The notes below the pieces were generated by a model. That model was not told the origin of the DNA, ran no database searches, and saw nothing but the letters and a program-made list of their open reading frames with translations. This document shows positions 15,414 through 22,994 of a DNA stretch of 28,887 nucleotides, piece by piece. The DNA is taken from NCBI GenBank assembly GCA_910589655.1, contig CAJUTJ010000064.1:1-28887 (forward strand), in the 5' to 3' direction. The stretch comes from an uncultured Acetatifactor sp. (GTDB lineage: Bacteria > Bacillota > Clostridia > Lachnospirales > Lachnospiraceae). The stretch's first letter is position 1. Each line of letters opens with the position of its first letter. Made by a program: the position numbers and the translations under genes.

Positions 15414-15437
15414 CGCAGCAAAGCTGCGACATGGAGG
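15414..15437 (+). promoter_or_regulatory. Hairpin abutting the ribosome site of the GH18 gene
   Basis: CGCAGC-AAA-GCTGCG (15414-15428) is a perfect six-pair hairpin ending four bases before GGAGG (15433-15437). The same layout, hairpin then ATGGAGGT, occurs before the lipoprotein gene. It could protect the 5' end of the mRNA or affect ribosome access; this is inference. Confidence 0.55.
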
Positions 15438-15442
15438 TCAGC

Positions 15443-16579
15443 ATGGAAATATATGTGGTAAAACCGGGCGACACGGTGGATGAAATAGCAGACGGCACCG
15501 GAGTCGATGCGGAACAGATTATTTATGACAATCAATTGGTGTACCCTTATGAGCTTGCCCTTGGGCAAGCTCTTCTTGTAAACGATACTATCCGAAATGC
15601 GGGAAGGGCAGTTTCTGTCAGCGGTTACGCGTATCCTTTTATCAGTCCATGGGTTTTGGAGCAGACACTTCCGTATCTGTCGGAACTTCCCATTTTTTCA
15701 TACGGATTTACTATGGAGGGAGAGCTGCTTCCGCCTGCCCACGGGGACGATACATGGATGATTGAAGAAGCGCTGCGGTTTGGAACCCAGCCTGTTTTGA
15801 CATTGACACCCTTTGGCTCCGACGGCAATTTTAACAATCAACTGATTCATTCCGTGGTCAATAATGAAACTTACCGGAATAATTTGATACAAAATCTTCT
15901 GACCACTATGGAAGAGAAGGGGTATCAGGGATTAGACATTGACTTTGAGTATATTCTTGCGGAGGACAGGGATGCTTTTACGGCTTTTGTATGGCAGACA
16001 GCTGAGACTATGCGGAGGGAAGGATATCATACATCCGTAGCTCTGGCGCCTAAAACTTCTTCGGATCAGGCAGGGCTTTTATATGAAGGCAAGGATTACC
16101 GGGCTTTGGGAGAGGCGGCGGATCATGTTCTGCTTATGACGTATGAGTGGGGTTATACCTACGGTCCTCCCATGGCTGTGGCTCCCGTTAATCAAGTCCG
16201 CCGGGTGGTGGAGTATGCGTTGACGCAGATTCCCAGAGAAAAAATAGATCTGGGTATTCCCAATTATGGTTATGACTGGCCTCTGCCTTTCGAGAGAGGA
16301 ACGACAAAAGCCGCCACAATCAATAATGTTCAAGCGGTTCGGATAGCGGTGGCGCAGGGCGCGGAAATTTTTTTTGATACCGTGGCTCAGAGTCCTTATT
16401 TTAATTATGTGGAGGACGGGGTGGAGCATGAGGTGTGGTTTGAGGATGTGCGGAGCCTGCAGGCCAAGTTCGACTTGATAAAAGAGTATGGGCTGAGGGG
16501 CTGCGGATACTGGCAGATCATGCAGTGGTTCCGTGCAAATTGGCTGTTGTTGTACAGCCAGTTTTATATTCTTAAATAA
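15443..16579 (+). CDS. LysM and glycoside hydrolase 18 protein, spore cortex/germination type (378 aa)
   Basis: An N-terminal LysM domain (about residues 1-45: IYVVKPGDTVDEIAD... YPYELALGQALLV) binds peptidoglycan. A GH18 barrel of about 320 residues follows. The catalytic motif is GLDIDFEY with D165, D167 and the acid E169. Two-domain LysM-GH18 proteins such as SleL/YaaH of Bacillus are N-acetylglucosaminidases that cut cortex fragments during spore germination. Bacillus relatives usually carry two LysM domains; one is seen here. There is no signal peptide, as is common for spore-coat-associated enzymes. ATG 15443 is chosen because GGAGG (15433-15437) precedes it by five bases; the ATG at 15431 overlaps that site. 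Spore role is inferred from family and from spoIVA in the window. Confidence 0.9.
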   Translation: MEIYVVKPGDTVDEIADGTGVDAEQIIYDNQLVYPYELALGQALLVNDTIRNAGRAVSVSGYAYPFISPWVLEQTLPYLSELPIFSYGFTMEGELLPPAHGDDTWMIEEALRFGTQPVLTLTPFGSDGNFNNQLIHSVVNNETYRNNLIQNLLTTMEEKGYQGLDIDFEYILAEDRDAFTAFVWQTAETMRREGYHTSVALAPKTSSDQAGLLYEGKDYRALGEAADHVLLMTYEWGYTYGPPMAVAPVNQVRRVVEYALTQIPREKIDLGIPNYGYDWPLPFERGTTKAATINNVQAVRIAVAQGAEIFFDTVAQSPYFNYVEDGVEHEVWFEDVRSLQAKFDLIKEYGLRGCGYWQIMQWFRANWLLLYSQFYILK

Positions 16580-16620
16580 TGGAACCGCTCTCTTAATAAT
16601 AGGAATCGCGGACGCGCAGC

Positions 16621-16730
16621 GTTACTGTTCACTCGCTGTCGCCGCGAGGTGAAACCCGAGACAGACATGCGCGAAATCGCTGTTTTGCGATTCCTGTGCA
16701 TAGGTTGCTGTGAACAAAGTGAACAGTGAC
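16621..16730 (+). mobile_element. MITE-like palindromic element, copy B (110 bp, internally deleted)
   Basis: Left end GTTACTGTTCAC (16621-16632), right end GTGAACAGTGAC (16719-16730). It matches copy D except that about 24 bases containing the TCACGC/GCGTGA stem are missing. The abutting 8-mers CGCGCAGC (16613-16620) and TGCGCAGC (16731-16738) agree at seven of eight positions, consistent with an 8-bp target duplication. It starts 41 bases after the GH18 stop codon. Confidence 0.85.
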
Positions 16731-16769
16731 TGCGCAGCAATTGCGTTTTACATTTATGGCTGATTTCGG

Positions 16770-16799
16770 TTGAAATAAACTGTCAAAATATAGTATAAT
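16770..16799 (+). promoter_or_regulatory. Promoter for the chemotaxis receptor gene
   Basis: TTGAAA (16770-16775), 18 bases, TATAAT (16794-16799), a sigma-A type pair about 55 bases before the start codon. No sigma-28 (flagellar) promoter pattern was seen. Confidence 0.6.
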
Positions 16800-16855
16800 T
16801 TGATTCATATACAGATCTCATAATAGGGCTGAATTAAAAAAGGAGGTATGTGTAT

Positions 16856-18946
16856 ATGAAATCAATTAAAACAAAGCTTACATTGTGCATTTTACTATGT
16901 ACCTTTTTGGCTTCAGGCATTACGGAATTGGCATCTATTAATGTTACAAAGAAGGCAACGGAAGAGTATGCGGAACAAAACATGGAAATGGAAGCCCAGA
17001 ATAAGACGACGGAGCTGAACGGATGGATTGCATGTATAGAGCAGTCTGTGGATACCTTGGGGGACTATGTCATAGGTGAAATGGATGTCAATGCTTTCTT
17101 TAAGGATAAGGCTTATGCAGATAAATTTACGGAAGAAATAGAGTCGATTATTTCGGATTTTGCAGTACATACGGATGGCGCAATTACAGCATATATCCGC
17201 TATAATCCGGAATATTCTAATCCTACTTCGGGTTTCTTTTTGATGAGGAATTCGCTGGCAGAGGATTTTTATGAGGTGGAGCCTACGGATTTTTCCATGT
17301 ATGAGTCCACGGATTATGCCCATGTGGGCTGGTACTATCTTCCGGTTGAAAACAAGGCGCCTCTTTGGATGTCTCCTTACCTCAATGAGAATGTCAATGT
17401 ATATATGATTTCTTATGTGGTGCCCATTTATGCGGAAGACGGCACATCCATCGGCATTGTGGGTATGGATATTGACTTTAATCAGGTTACGAATGTGGTA
17501 GATGCGGTGAAAATTTATGACACAGGGTATGCCTTCCTTACGGATTCGGAAGGGGTAATTACCCATCATAAAGATTTGGAAATAGGGCAGAAATTGAGTG
17601 AATTGAATAGCTCGTTGGAAGGCATTGCCGCGAGAATTGCATCAGGGGAGGGGGAAGGCTCGCTTCTCGATTATCGTTACAATAATGCAAAGAAGCAGTT
17701 AGTCTATACCACTTTGGATAATGGGATGAGGTTTGTATTGACGGCTCCGGAGAAGGAAATTCAGGCTACAATGAATCTGTTGATTGTAAAGGCCAGCACA
17801 GGCGGGCTGATTGCCATTTTCTTTGCAGTTATTGTAGGGGTGATTATCAGTATGCTGATTGCAAAACCTATAATGGCGCTTACGGAAGTCATCGATAAGA
17901 CCACAAAATTTGACTTTACGCCCACCCAGAACGGTAAGATGCTCCAGCGGTATAAGGACGAAATCGGACAGATGGCTGCAAAGGTACGTGAAATGAGGCG
18001 GGCGCTGCGTGAAATGATCGGTGAGATAAACAATGCGGAGGAGACGATTTCTTCAAGCGTTGAGAATCTGGATCATATTATGGCGGATAATAATGCTCGT
18101 TCCGAGGATAATTCCGCAGCAACGCAGGAAATGGCTGCAGGTATTGAGATGGCAGCGAAAAATACGAGGCAGATTGCGGATAATGTGGAAAATGTAAAGC
18201 ACAATTCGGAGAGCATCAATACTTTGACGGAAGACGGTAAGGCAAAATCCGATTTAATCCTTGGAAGGGCGGAGGAAATTAAGAATATATCTGAGAGTTC
18301 CAGTAATCAGGCAGTTCAAATATTTGAGGAAATCAAGGGGAAATCGGACAAGGCAATCGAGCAGTCTAAGGCGGTGGAGAAGATCAATGAGCTGACCAAT
18401 TCCATCAAGAGTATTTCCAGCCAGACGAACCTGCTTGCCCTGAATGCAAATATTGAGGCGGCAAGAGCCGGAGATGCCGGAAGAGGGTTTGCCGTTGTGG
18501 CAACGGAGATTGGCTCCCTTGCTACCCAGACATTTAAGGCAGTGGACGATATCAATGAAATTGTCATTGCTGTGAACGAAGCGGTCAGAAATATGACAGA
18601 CTGTATGAACACCATGATTCATTTTCTGGAGACAAAGGTTATTTCGGATTATGATGTGTTTAAAAATTCCGGAGAGCAGTATCACGAGGATGCGGTTTCC
18701 TTTATGGATTTGATGAATCAGATTAAGGGTGCTATCGAAGAGCTTGACAGCTATATCGCCAATATCGTGACATCGGTGGATGATATTAATATCACCATGA
18801 GCCAGTCGGCGGACGGCATCAATGTCATTGCGGAGAAATCTTCCAAGGTGGTGGAAAGCACTTTGGAGGGCTACGAGAGATTGAATGAGAGCAAAAATGC
18901 GGTGAAGGAGCTGGAAACCATTACTGCAAAATTTAAGCTGAAATAA
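16856..18946 (+). CDS. Methyl-accepting chemotaxis protein with Cache sensor (696 aa)
   Basis: A membrane chemoreceptor that senses an outside ligand and controls the CheA kinase. Order: membrane helix 1 (about residues 7-27), an extracellular dCache-type domain (about 30-300, with WYYLPVENKAPLWMSPYLNE and the FLTDSEGVITHHKDLEIG motif), membrane helix 2 (about 310-335, GLIAIFFAVIVGVIISML), HAMP (about 337-390), and a long coiled-coil signalling domain. Its tip (from S522, SQTNLLALNANIEAARAGDAG, then GRGFAVVATEI) is the universal CheA/CheW contact. ATG 16856 lies nine bases after AGGAGG (16841-16846). No other chemotaxis or flagellar gene is nearby, so it is an orphan receptor. Ligand is unknown; Cache domains often bind amino acids or other small metabolites. 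Confidence 0.95.
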   Translation: MKSIKTKLTLCILLCTFLASGITELASINVTKKATEEYAEQNMEMEAQNKTTELNGWIACIEQSVDTLGDYVIGEMDVNAFFKDKAYADKFTEEIESIISDFAVHTDGAITAYIRYNPEYSNPTSGFFLMRNSLAEDFYEVEPTDFSMYESTDYAHVGWYYLPVENKAPLWMSPYLNENVNVYMISYVVPIYAEDGTSIGIVGMDIDFNQVTNVVDAVKIYDTGYAFLTDSEGVITHHKDLEIGQKLSELNSSLEGIAARIASGEGEGSLLDYRYNNAKKQLVYTTLDNGMRFVLTAPEKEIQATMNLLIVKASTGGLIAIFFAVIVGVIISMLIAKPIMALTEVIDKTTKFDFTPTQNGKMLQRYKDEIGQMAAKVREMRRALREMIGEINNAEETISSSVENLDHIMADNNARSEDNSAATQEMAAGIEMAAKNTRQIADNVENVKHNSESINTLTEDGKAKSDLILGRAEEIKNISESSSNQAVQIFEEIKGKSDKAIEQSKAVEKINELTNSIKSISSQTNLLALNANIEAARAGDAGRGFAVVATEIGSLATQTFKAVDDINEIVIAVNEAVRNMTDCMNTMIHFLETKVISDYDVFKNSGEQYHEDAVSFMDLMNQIKGAIEELDSYIANIVTSVDDINITMSQSADGINVIAEKSSKVVESTLEGYERLNESKNAVKELETITAKFKLK

Positions 18947-19034
18947 AAAGCTACCGCCAATAATAGGATTTTGTGTACGTTGCCGTATCTCCTAGAGCGT
19001 GTTTGGATAATGCTTTTCAGCGGATAAAACATGT

Positions 19035-19066
19035 AAAGCCTGCATTCGTTATCCGATGCAGGCTTT
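19035..19066. terminator. Hairpin between convergent MCP and metF genes
   Basis: AAAGCCTGCAT (19035-19045) and ATGCAGGCTTT (19056-19066) are perfect inverted copies, with a ten-base loop, between two convergent genes. There is little T-run on either side. An overlapping pair CGGATAA (19021-19027) / TTATCCG (19049-19055) could form an alternative stem. Probably a bidirectional terminator. Confidence 0.55.
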
Positions 19067-19123
19067 CAAAGATGCCCAAAGGAAACATGAGCTTCTTATG
19101 GCATTCCATATAAAGCAAAGGAA

Positions 19124-19981
19124 TTATCTATGGATTGCTTCCATAATCTCGGCGGCCATTTTGGGTTTATTCATAGTATAAATATGGATATCGTTGACAC
19201 CGTTTTCCTGAAGATCCCGGATCTGGCGGATGGCATAGTCGATACCGGCTTTGCGCATATCGTCAGGGTTCTCGCCATAGATGGCAAAAAGGTCAGCCAG
19301 CGCCTTGGGGATGGCTGATCCGGCAAGGGTTATGGTGGTGCCGATCTGCTTTGCGCTGGTGATGGGCATGATTCCGGCACAGATCGGGACGGTAATTCCC
19401 TTTTTCTGCGTTTTTTCCAAAAAGCCGTAATAAAAATCATTGTCAAAGAAAAGCTGGCTGATTAAGAATTCGGCGCCTGCTTCCTGTTTCTTTTTCAAAT
19501 TGTTCAAATCGGCTTCCATGCTGAAACTTTCGGGATGCTTTTCGGGGTAACAGGCACCTGCCATATGTAAGCTTGTTTTTTCTTTTAAAAAGCGTATCAT
19601 ATCATCGGCATGAATAAAGTCACGGGATTCATACTGTTCATCGCTCATATCTCTGGGGCGGTCGCCGCGGAGGGCAAGGACATGGTTTACGTTGTTTTTC
19701 CTGAGTTCTTCGGAAACTTGAAGAAGCTGTTCTTTTTTATTTCCCACACATGTCATGTGTGCCACGGCGTCAATCCCCAGTTGATTCTGGATGTAGGATG
19801 CGATTTCTATGGTTTTTCCGGAGCGGCTTCCTCCGGCGCCATAGGTGACGCTTATAAAGTCGGGCTTTAACCTTCCCATAGCGTCCAATACATCAAATGC
19901 GGCTTCGAATTCACCGTCTTTTTTTGGGGGGAACACTTCAAAGGAGACGGTGCGCTTGTTTTCAAACATATCTTTAATCAT
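19124..19981 (-). CDS. metF: 5,10-methylenetetrahydrofolate reductase (285 aa)
   Basis: MetF reduces 5,10-methylene-THF to 5-methyl-THF with an FAD cofactor, supplying methyl groups for methionine synthesis. In acetogenic Clostridia the same family works in the methyl branch of the Wood-Ljungdahl pathway. The family pattern is clear: SFEVFPPK with the catalytic Glu near residue 15, ISVTYGAGGS, HMTCVG, ALRGDRP, a GAEFLISQLFFDND strand and PICAGIMPI. The length is typical. ATG 19981 has GGGAGG (plus 19989-19994) seven bases upstream, with a hairpin directly before it. It is a single minus-strand gene between plus-strand units. No metH, metV or other folate gene is adjacent, so the pathway choice is open. 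Confidence 0.96.
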   Translation of the reverse strand: MIKDMFENKRTVSFEVFPPKKDGEFEAAFDVLDAMGRLKPDFISVTYGAGGSRSGKTIEIASYIQNQLGIDAVAHMTCVGNKKEQLLQVSEELRKNNVNHVLALRGDRPRDMSDEQYESRDFIHADDMIRFLKEKTSLHMAGACYPEKHPESFSMEADLNNLKKKQEAGAEFLISQLFFDNDFYYGFLEKTQKKGITVPICAGIMPITSAKQIGTTITLAGSAIPKALADLFAIYGENPDDMRKAGIDYAIRQIRDLQENGVNDIHIYTMNKPKMAAEIMEAIHR

Positions 19982-19988
19982 GGTTATA

Positions 19989-20205
19989 CCTCCCTGTCCG
20001 CGTCAGCGGATATTAATTCAAAATTTGGAAGTTTACTTTCGAACTTCCAGACATGCCGACGCAGTCGGCACAAATAATCAATGAATCGATGCAAGTCCGG
20101 GGAGAACCGCGCAAGCGATTCTTCGAGGAATGACTTTCTCATGAGCAATGGCATGTCTCGCATAATCGCATAGGGACGCGATTTTGACTTCGGGGGAGGG
20201 GCTGT
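19989..20205 (-). promoter_or_regulatory. Structured leader of metF
   Basis: Reading toward metF, several hairpins follow each other: a region with short stems (about 20098-20205, for example AATCGC/GCGATT on the minus strand), TGCCGAC-GCA-GTCGGCA (20054-20070), TGGAAGTT/AACTTCCA (20026-20049), and TCCGC-TGAC-GCGGA (19997-20010) that ends three bases before the ribosome site. I looked for the conserved sequences of the SAM-I (S-box) riboswitch and did not find them. It may be an unrecognised control RNA or a mixture of repeat remnants. Confidence 0.45.
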
Positions 20206-20227
20206 CTAAACTTTAAGTAATATTTTT

Positions 20228-20359
20228 GATACTGTTCACCCGCTGTCGCCGCGAGGTGTTTTCACGCTGTTTCTGCAGGATAAATCCGAGACAGACATGC
20301 GCGAAACCGCTGTTTGCGGTTTCTGTGCATAAGCTGCTGTGAACGAAGGGAACAGTAAC
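20228..20359 (+). mobile_element. MITE-like palindromic element, copy C (132 bp)
   Basis: Ends GATACTGTTCAC (20228-20239) and GGGAACAGTAAC (20348-20359). The abutting 8-mers ATATTTTT (20220-20227) and ATATTTTC (20360-20367) agree at seven of eight positions. The internal stem GAAACCGC/GCGGTTTC replaces GAAATCGC/GCGATTTC of copy D, a compensatory pair change. It lies between the metF leader and the next copies. Confidence 0.85.
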
Positions 20360-20387
20360 ATATTTTCCATGCTCATGGGCCGGGTCT

Positions 20388-20416
20388 TTGACATTACAAT
20401 AGGAATATGTTAACAT
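20388..20416 (+). promoter_or_regulatory. Candidate promoter between repeat copies C and D
   Basis: TTGACA (20388-20393), a perfect -35, 17 bases, TAACAT (20411-20416). It points toward the MoxR gene 400 bases away, with element D and the degraded copy E between them. It might be the original promoter now separated by insertion. Confidence 0.4.
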
Positions 20417-20474
20417 GAAATTGTATGAATTTCAAGGGAAAGGTGGTTACTGAAGTAACGTGATGCAACAGCTC

Positions 20475-20607
20475 GTCACTGTACACTCGCTGTCGCCGCG
20501 AGGTGTTTTCACGCTGTTTCTGCGTGATAAACCCGAGACAGACATGCGCGAAATCGCTGTTTTGCGATTTCTGTGCATAGGTTGCTGTGAACGGAGTGAA
20601 CAGTAAC
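20475..20607 (+). mobile_element. MITE-like palindromic element, copy D (133 bp) with perfect 8-bp target duplication
   Basis: Ends GTCACTGTACAC (20475-20486) and GTGAACAGTAAC (20596-20607). The sequence AACAGCTC abuts both ends exactly (20467-20474 and 20608-20615), a perfect 8-bp direct repeat as left by transposition. Internal stems TCACGC/GCGTGA and GAAATCGC/GCGATTTC are intact. No protein is encoded, so movement would need a transposase supplied elsewhere. Confidence 0.9.
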
Positions 20608-20616
20608 AACAGCTCA

Positions 20617-20727
20617 GTTACTGTTCATACCCATGCCGCCGCGAGGCGTTTTCACGCGTTTTTTGTGTGATCAAACCAAAGCGATTAGAATAACCGCTTG
20701 GATGCCGTGCGCGAAATCGCTGTTTTT
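20617..20727 (+). mobile_element. MITE-like element, degraded copy E
   Basis: GTTACTGTTCA (20617-20627) begins one base after the target duplication of copy D. CCGCCGCGAGG, TTTTCACGC and GCGCGAAATCGCTGTTTTT are shared with the family, but the middle is replaced by unrelated sequence and the right terminal repeat is missing. It is an old copy, next to which copy D inserted. Confidence 0.7.
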
Positions 20728-20771
20728 AGTGCGGCAAAGCTTGCTTAGTTGTACGGAAATACAGTTTGGGC

Positions 20772-20799
20772 TTGGGGAAGAAGTATCTGACGTTATAAA
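20772..20799 (+). promoter_or_regulatory. Candidate promoter for the MoxR gene
   Basis: TTGGGG (20772-20777), 16 bases, TATAAA (20794-20799), about 20 bases before the start codon, which would leave a very short leader with the site AAAAGG (20805-20810). Confidence 0.35.
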
Positions 20800-20819
20800 G
20801 TAGCAAAAGGTGTGTAAAT

Positions 20820-21641
20820 ATGGAACTCCAAGGATTTCAGGGTACCGGAGAATATGTGGCAAGCGAGGAGCTGATGGCAAGCGTCAATATTGCCATTGCG
20901 TTGAAGAAACCGCTGTTGATCAAAGGGGAACCGGGGACCGGTAAAACCATGCTGGCGGAGGCGGTTGCAAAGTCGTTAAATAAAAGGCTGTTGATCTGGA
21001 ATATTAAATCTACCACCAAGGCGCAGGAGGGGCTGTATGTCTATGACACGATTCAGCGTCTCTACGACGGGCAGTTCGGTGAAGAAGGAGTGGACGACAT
21101 TGCGAGGTATATTAAGCTGGGCAAGCTGGGAGAGGCTTTTGACAGTGAGGAGCAGGTAGTCCTTTTAATTGACGAGATTGATAAGGCGGATTTAGAGTTC
21201 CCCAATGACCTTTTGTGGGAGCTGGATCAAATGGAATTTTATATTCATGAAACCAAACGTACCGTGAAGGCAAAGCAGCGTCCCATTGTAATCATCACTT
21301 CCAATGCGGAGAAGGAGCTGCCGGATGCATTTCTACGCCGCTGCATTTTCCATTACATTGATTTCCCCAGTGAGGAATTGATGGAGGAGATTGTGAGGGT
21401 TCATTTCCCGGATGTGGAACAGAATCTGCTGAAAAATGCCATGGATGTATTTTACAATATCAGGGCTATCCGCGATATTCGGAAAAAGCCCAGTACCTCG
21501 GAACTGATCGACTGGATTAACGCACTGCAGATCGGAGGCATTTCCGCCGACAGGATTCAGAAGGAGCTGCCTTTTGTGGGCACCGTGGTGAAAAAGGACG
21601 AAGATCTGGAACTGGTTCGGCAGGAGAAGGGGAATCTGTAA
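20820..21641 (+). CDS. MoxR-type AAA+ ATPase (273 aa)
   Basis: MoxR-family ATPases act as chaperones that help fold or activate partner complexes, usually with a VWA-domain protein encoded next door, as here. Walker A is GEPGTGKT (36-43), Walker B LLIDEIDKAD (D118, E119), sensor 1 IITSNAEKELPDAF, and arginine-finger region FLRRCIFHYIDFP. The C-terminal lid (about 200-273) contains RDIRKKPSTSELIDWINAL, the typical MoxR sensor-2 region. Length is at the short end of the family. The VWA gene starts 47 bases downstream. The pair resembles the YehL/YeaC-CoxD/CoxE-like groups; the client is unknown. Confidence 0.92.
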   Translation: MELQGFQGTGEYVASEELMASVNIAIALKKPLLIKGEPGTGKTMLAEAVAKSLNKRLLIWNIKSTTKAQEGLYVYDTIQRLYDGQFGEEGVDDIARYIKLGKLGEAFDSEEQVVLLIDEIDKADLEFPNDLLWELDQMEFYIHETKRTVKAKQRPIVIITSNAEKELPDAFLRRCIFHYIDFPSEELMEEIVRVHFPDVEQNLLKNAMDVFYNIRAIRDIRKKPSTSELIDWINALQIGGISADRIQKELPFVGTVVKKDEDLELVRQEKGNL

Positions 21642-21688
21642 GCGGCAGCGAGGCTTTAGGCAGCGGCATATGACAAGGTGATGAGAGT

Positions 21689-22894
21689 ATGTTTATAAAG
21701 TTTTTTAATTCCCTTCGGGATAAGGGACTGCGGGTTACACTGGGAGAGTGGCTGACTTTACAGGAAGCGCTGGATCAGGGCTTATGCGGCAGTTCGCTGA
21801 CACAGTTTTACTATGTGTCGCGGATGATTTTGGTGAAGAGCGAGACGGATTATGACAAATTTGATATGGCTTTTGACGAGTGTTTCCGGCCTGCGGAGAA
21901 AGAGACGGAAGTCGGAAAAGAGATGCTGCGATGGCTGGACAAGTCCGATATGCTGGAGCTGGCCCATGAGGAAGCCCGTGCTCATTTGAATCAGATGGAA
22001 GATATTCAGGTGGATAAGGAGCAGGTGGAGGAGACCTTTAAACAGAGGCTGAAAGACCAGAACGAGGAGCATAACGGCGGGAGCTTCTGGATCGGCACCA
22101 TGGGAAAGACCTCTTTCGGTAATATGGGCGGCAATGTGGGTGGCGTCAGAGTCGGCGGCCAGACCGGATATCAGTCGGCTTTCTCCGTTGTGGGAGCCAG
22201 AAAATATCGGGATTTCCGGGATGACAGGGTGCTGGATAACAGACAGTTTCAGCTGGCATTCCGCAAATTACGGCAGTTTTCCAGCAGGCTGGACATTCCG
22301 GAGACGGAGCTGGACATCAACGGCACGGTGGATAAGACATGCAATAACGGCGGATGTCTCCAGATCGTGATGCAGAAGCCCCGGAAAAATGCGGTGAAAT
22401 TGTTGCTGCTGATGGATTCCGGCGGAACTATGATTCCGTTCAGCAGCCTGCTGAACGACTTATTTCAGGCGGTGCACAAATCCAATCATTACAAGGATGT
22501 CAAAACCTACTATTTCCATAATTGTATTTACAGCAAGGTTTATAAGACGCCGGAATGTGAAAACGGGGACTGGGTGGATACGGAGTGGATGTTCCGAAAT
22601 GTGGACGGTGATTATAAGGTGATTATTGTGGGGGATGCGGCCATGGCGCCGGAAGAGCTGTATTCCGACACAGGTAATTACCGTGGACCGAACGGCGGTC
22701 TGTCGGGATATGAATGGCTGAAGCTGGTGAAGAAAAAGTACAAAAAAGTGGTATGGCTGAATCCTAAGATGGCTCCGGGAAGGGCGCCGTGGAGGGAAGC
22801 GGAGACGGCGGTAAAAGAACTGTTTCCCATGTATAAACTGACGGTGGACGGACTGAATCAGGCAATGACGAAGCTGATGATGAATAAGGCTTAA
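21689..22894 (+). CDS. VWA domain protein, CoxE-like (401 aa)
   Basis: The partner of the MoxR ATPase. The N-terminal half (residues 1-150) is helical with an acidic stretch (EDIQVDKEQVEETFKQRL), then a glycine-rich linker (about 130-165, with NMGGNVGGVRVGGQTGY). The VWA domain begins near residue 235. Its metal-binding MIDAS motif is LLLMDSGGTM (D243), where the usual D-x-S-x-S is replaced by D-x-G-x-T, as in some CoxE-like proteins. Later conserved parts are YYFHNCIYSKVYKT and VIIVGDAAMAPEEL. No signal peptide or membrane segment is seen, so it is cytoplasmic. It probably works with the ATPase in assembling or remodelling a client complex. Confidence 0.9.
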   Translation: MFIKFFNSLRDKGLRVTLGEWLTLQEALDQGLCGSSLTQFYYVSRMILVKSETDYDKFDMAFDECFRPAEKETEVGKEMLRWLDKSDMLELAHEEARAHLNQMEDIQVDKEQVEETFKQRLKDQNEEHNGGSFWIGTMGKTSFGNMGGNVGGVRVGGQTGYQSAFSVVGARKYRDFRDDRVLDNRQFQLAFRKLRQFSSRLDIPETELDINGTVDKTCNNGGCLQIVMQKPRKNAVKLLLLMDSGGTMIPFSSLLNDLFQAVHKSNHYKDVKTYYFHNCIYSKVYKTPECENGDWVDTEWMFRNVDGDYKVIIVGDAAMAPEELYSDTGNYRGPNGGLSGYEWLKLVKKKYKKVVWLNPKMAPGRAPWREAETAVKELFPMYKLTVDGLNQAMTKLMMNKA

Positions 22895-22994
22895 CAAGGG
22901 CTTATTTAATAATCATTGTCATTTTTCGTAAAAAATGAGCGGGTTTGAGGTGCTTTAGGCAAGATACAATCACTTGACAATATAGGGAGGGAGT

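Noticed and set aside
19982..20215. SAM-I riboswitch of metF
   Set aside because: The conserved AGAGA/GGTGGAGG core and GGCAACC segment are absent on the minus strand.
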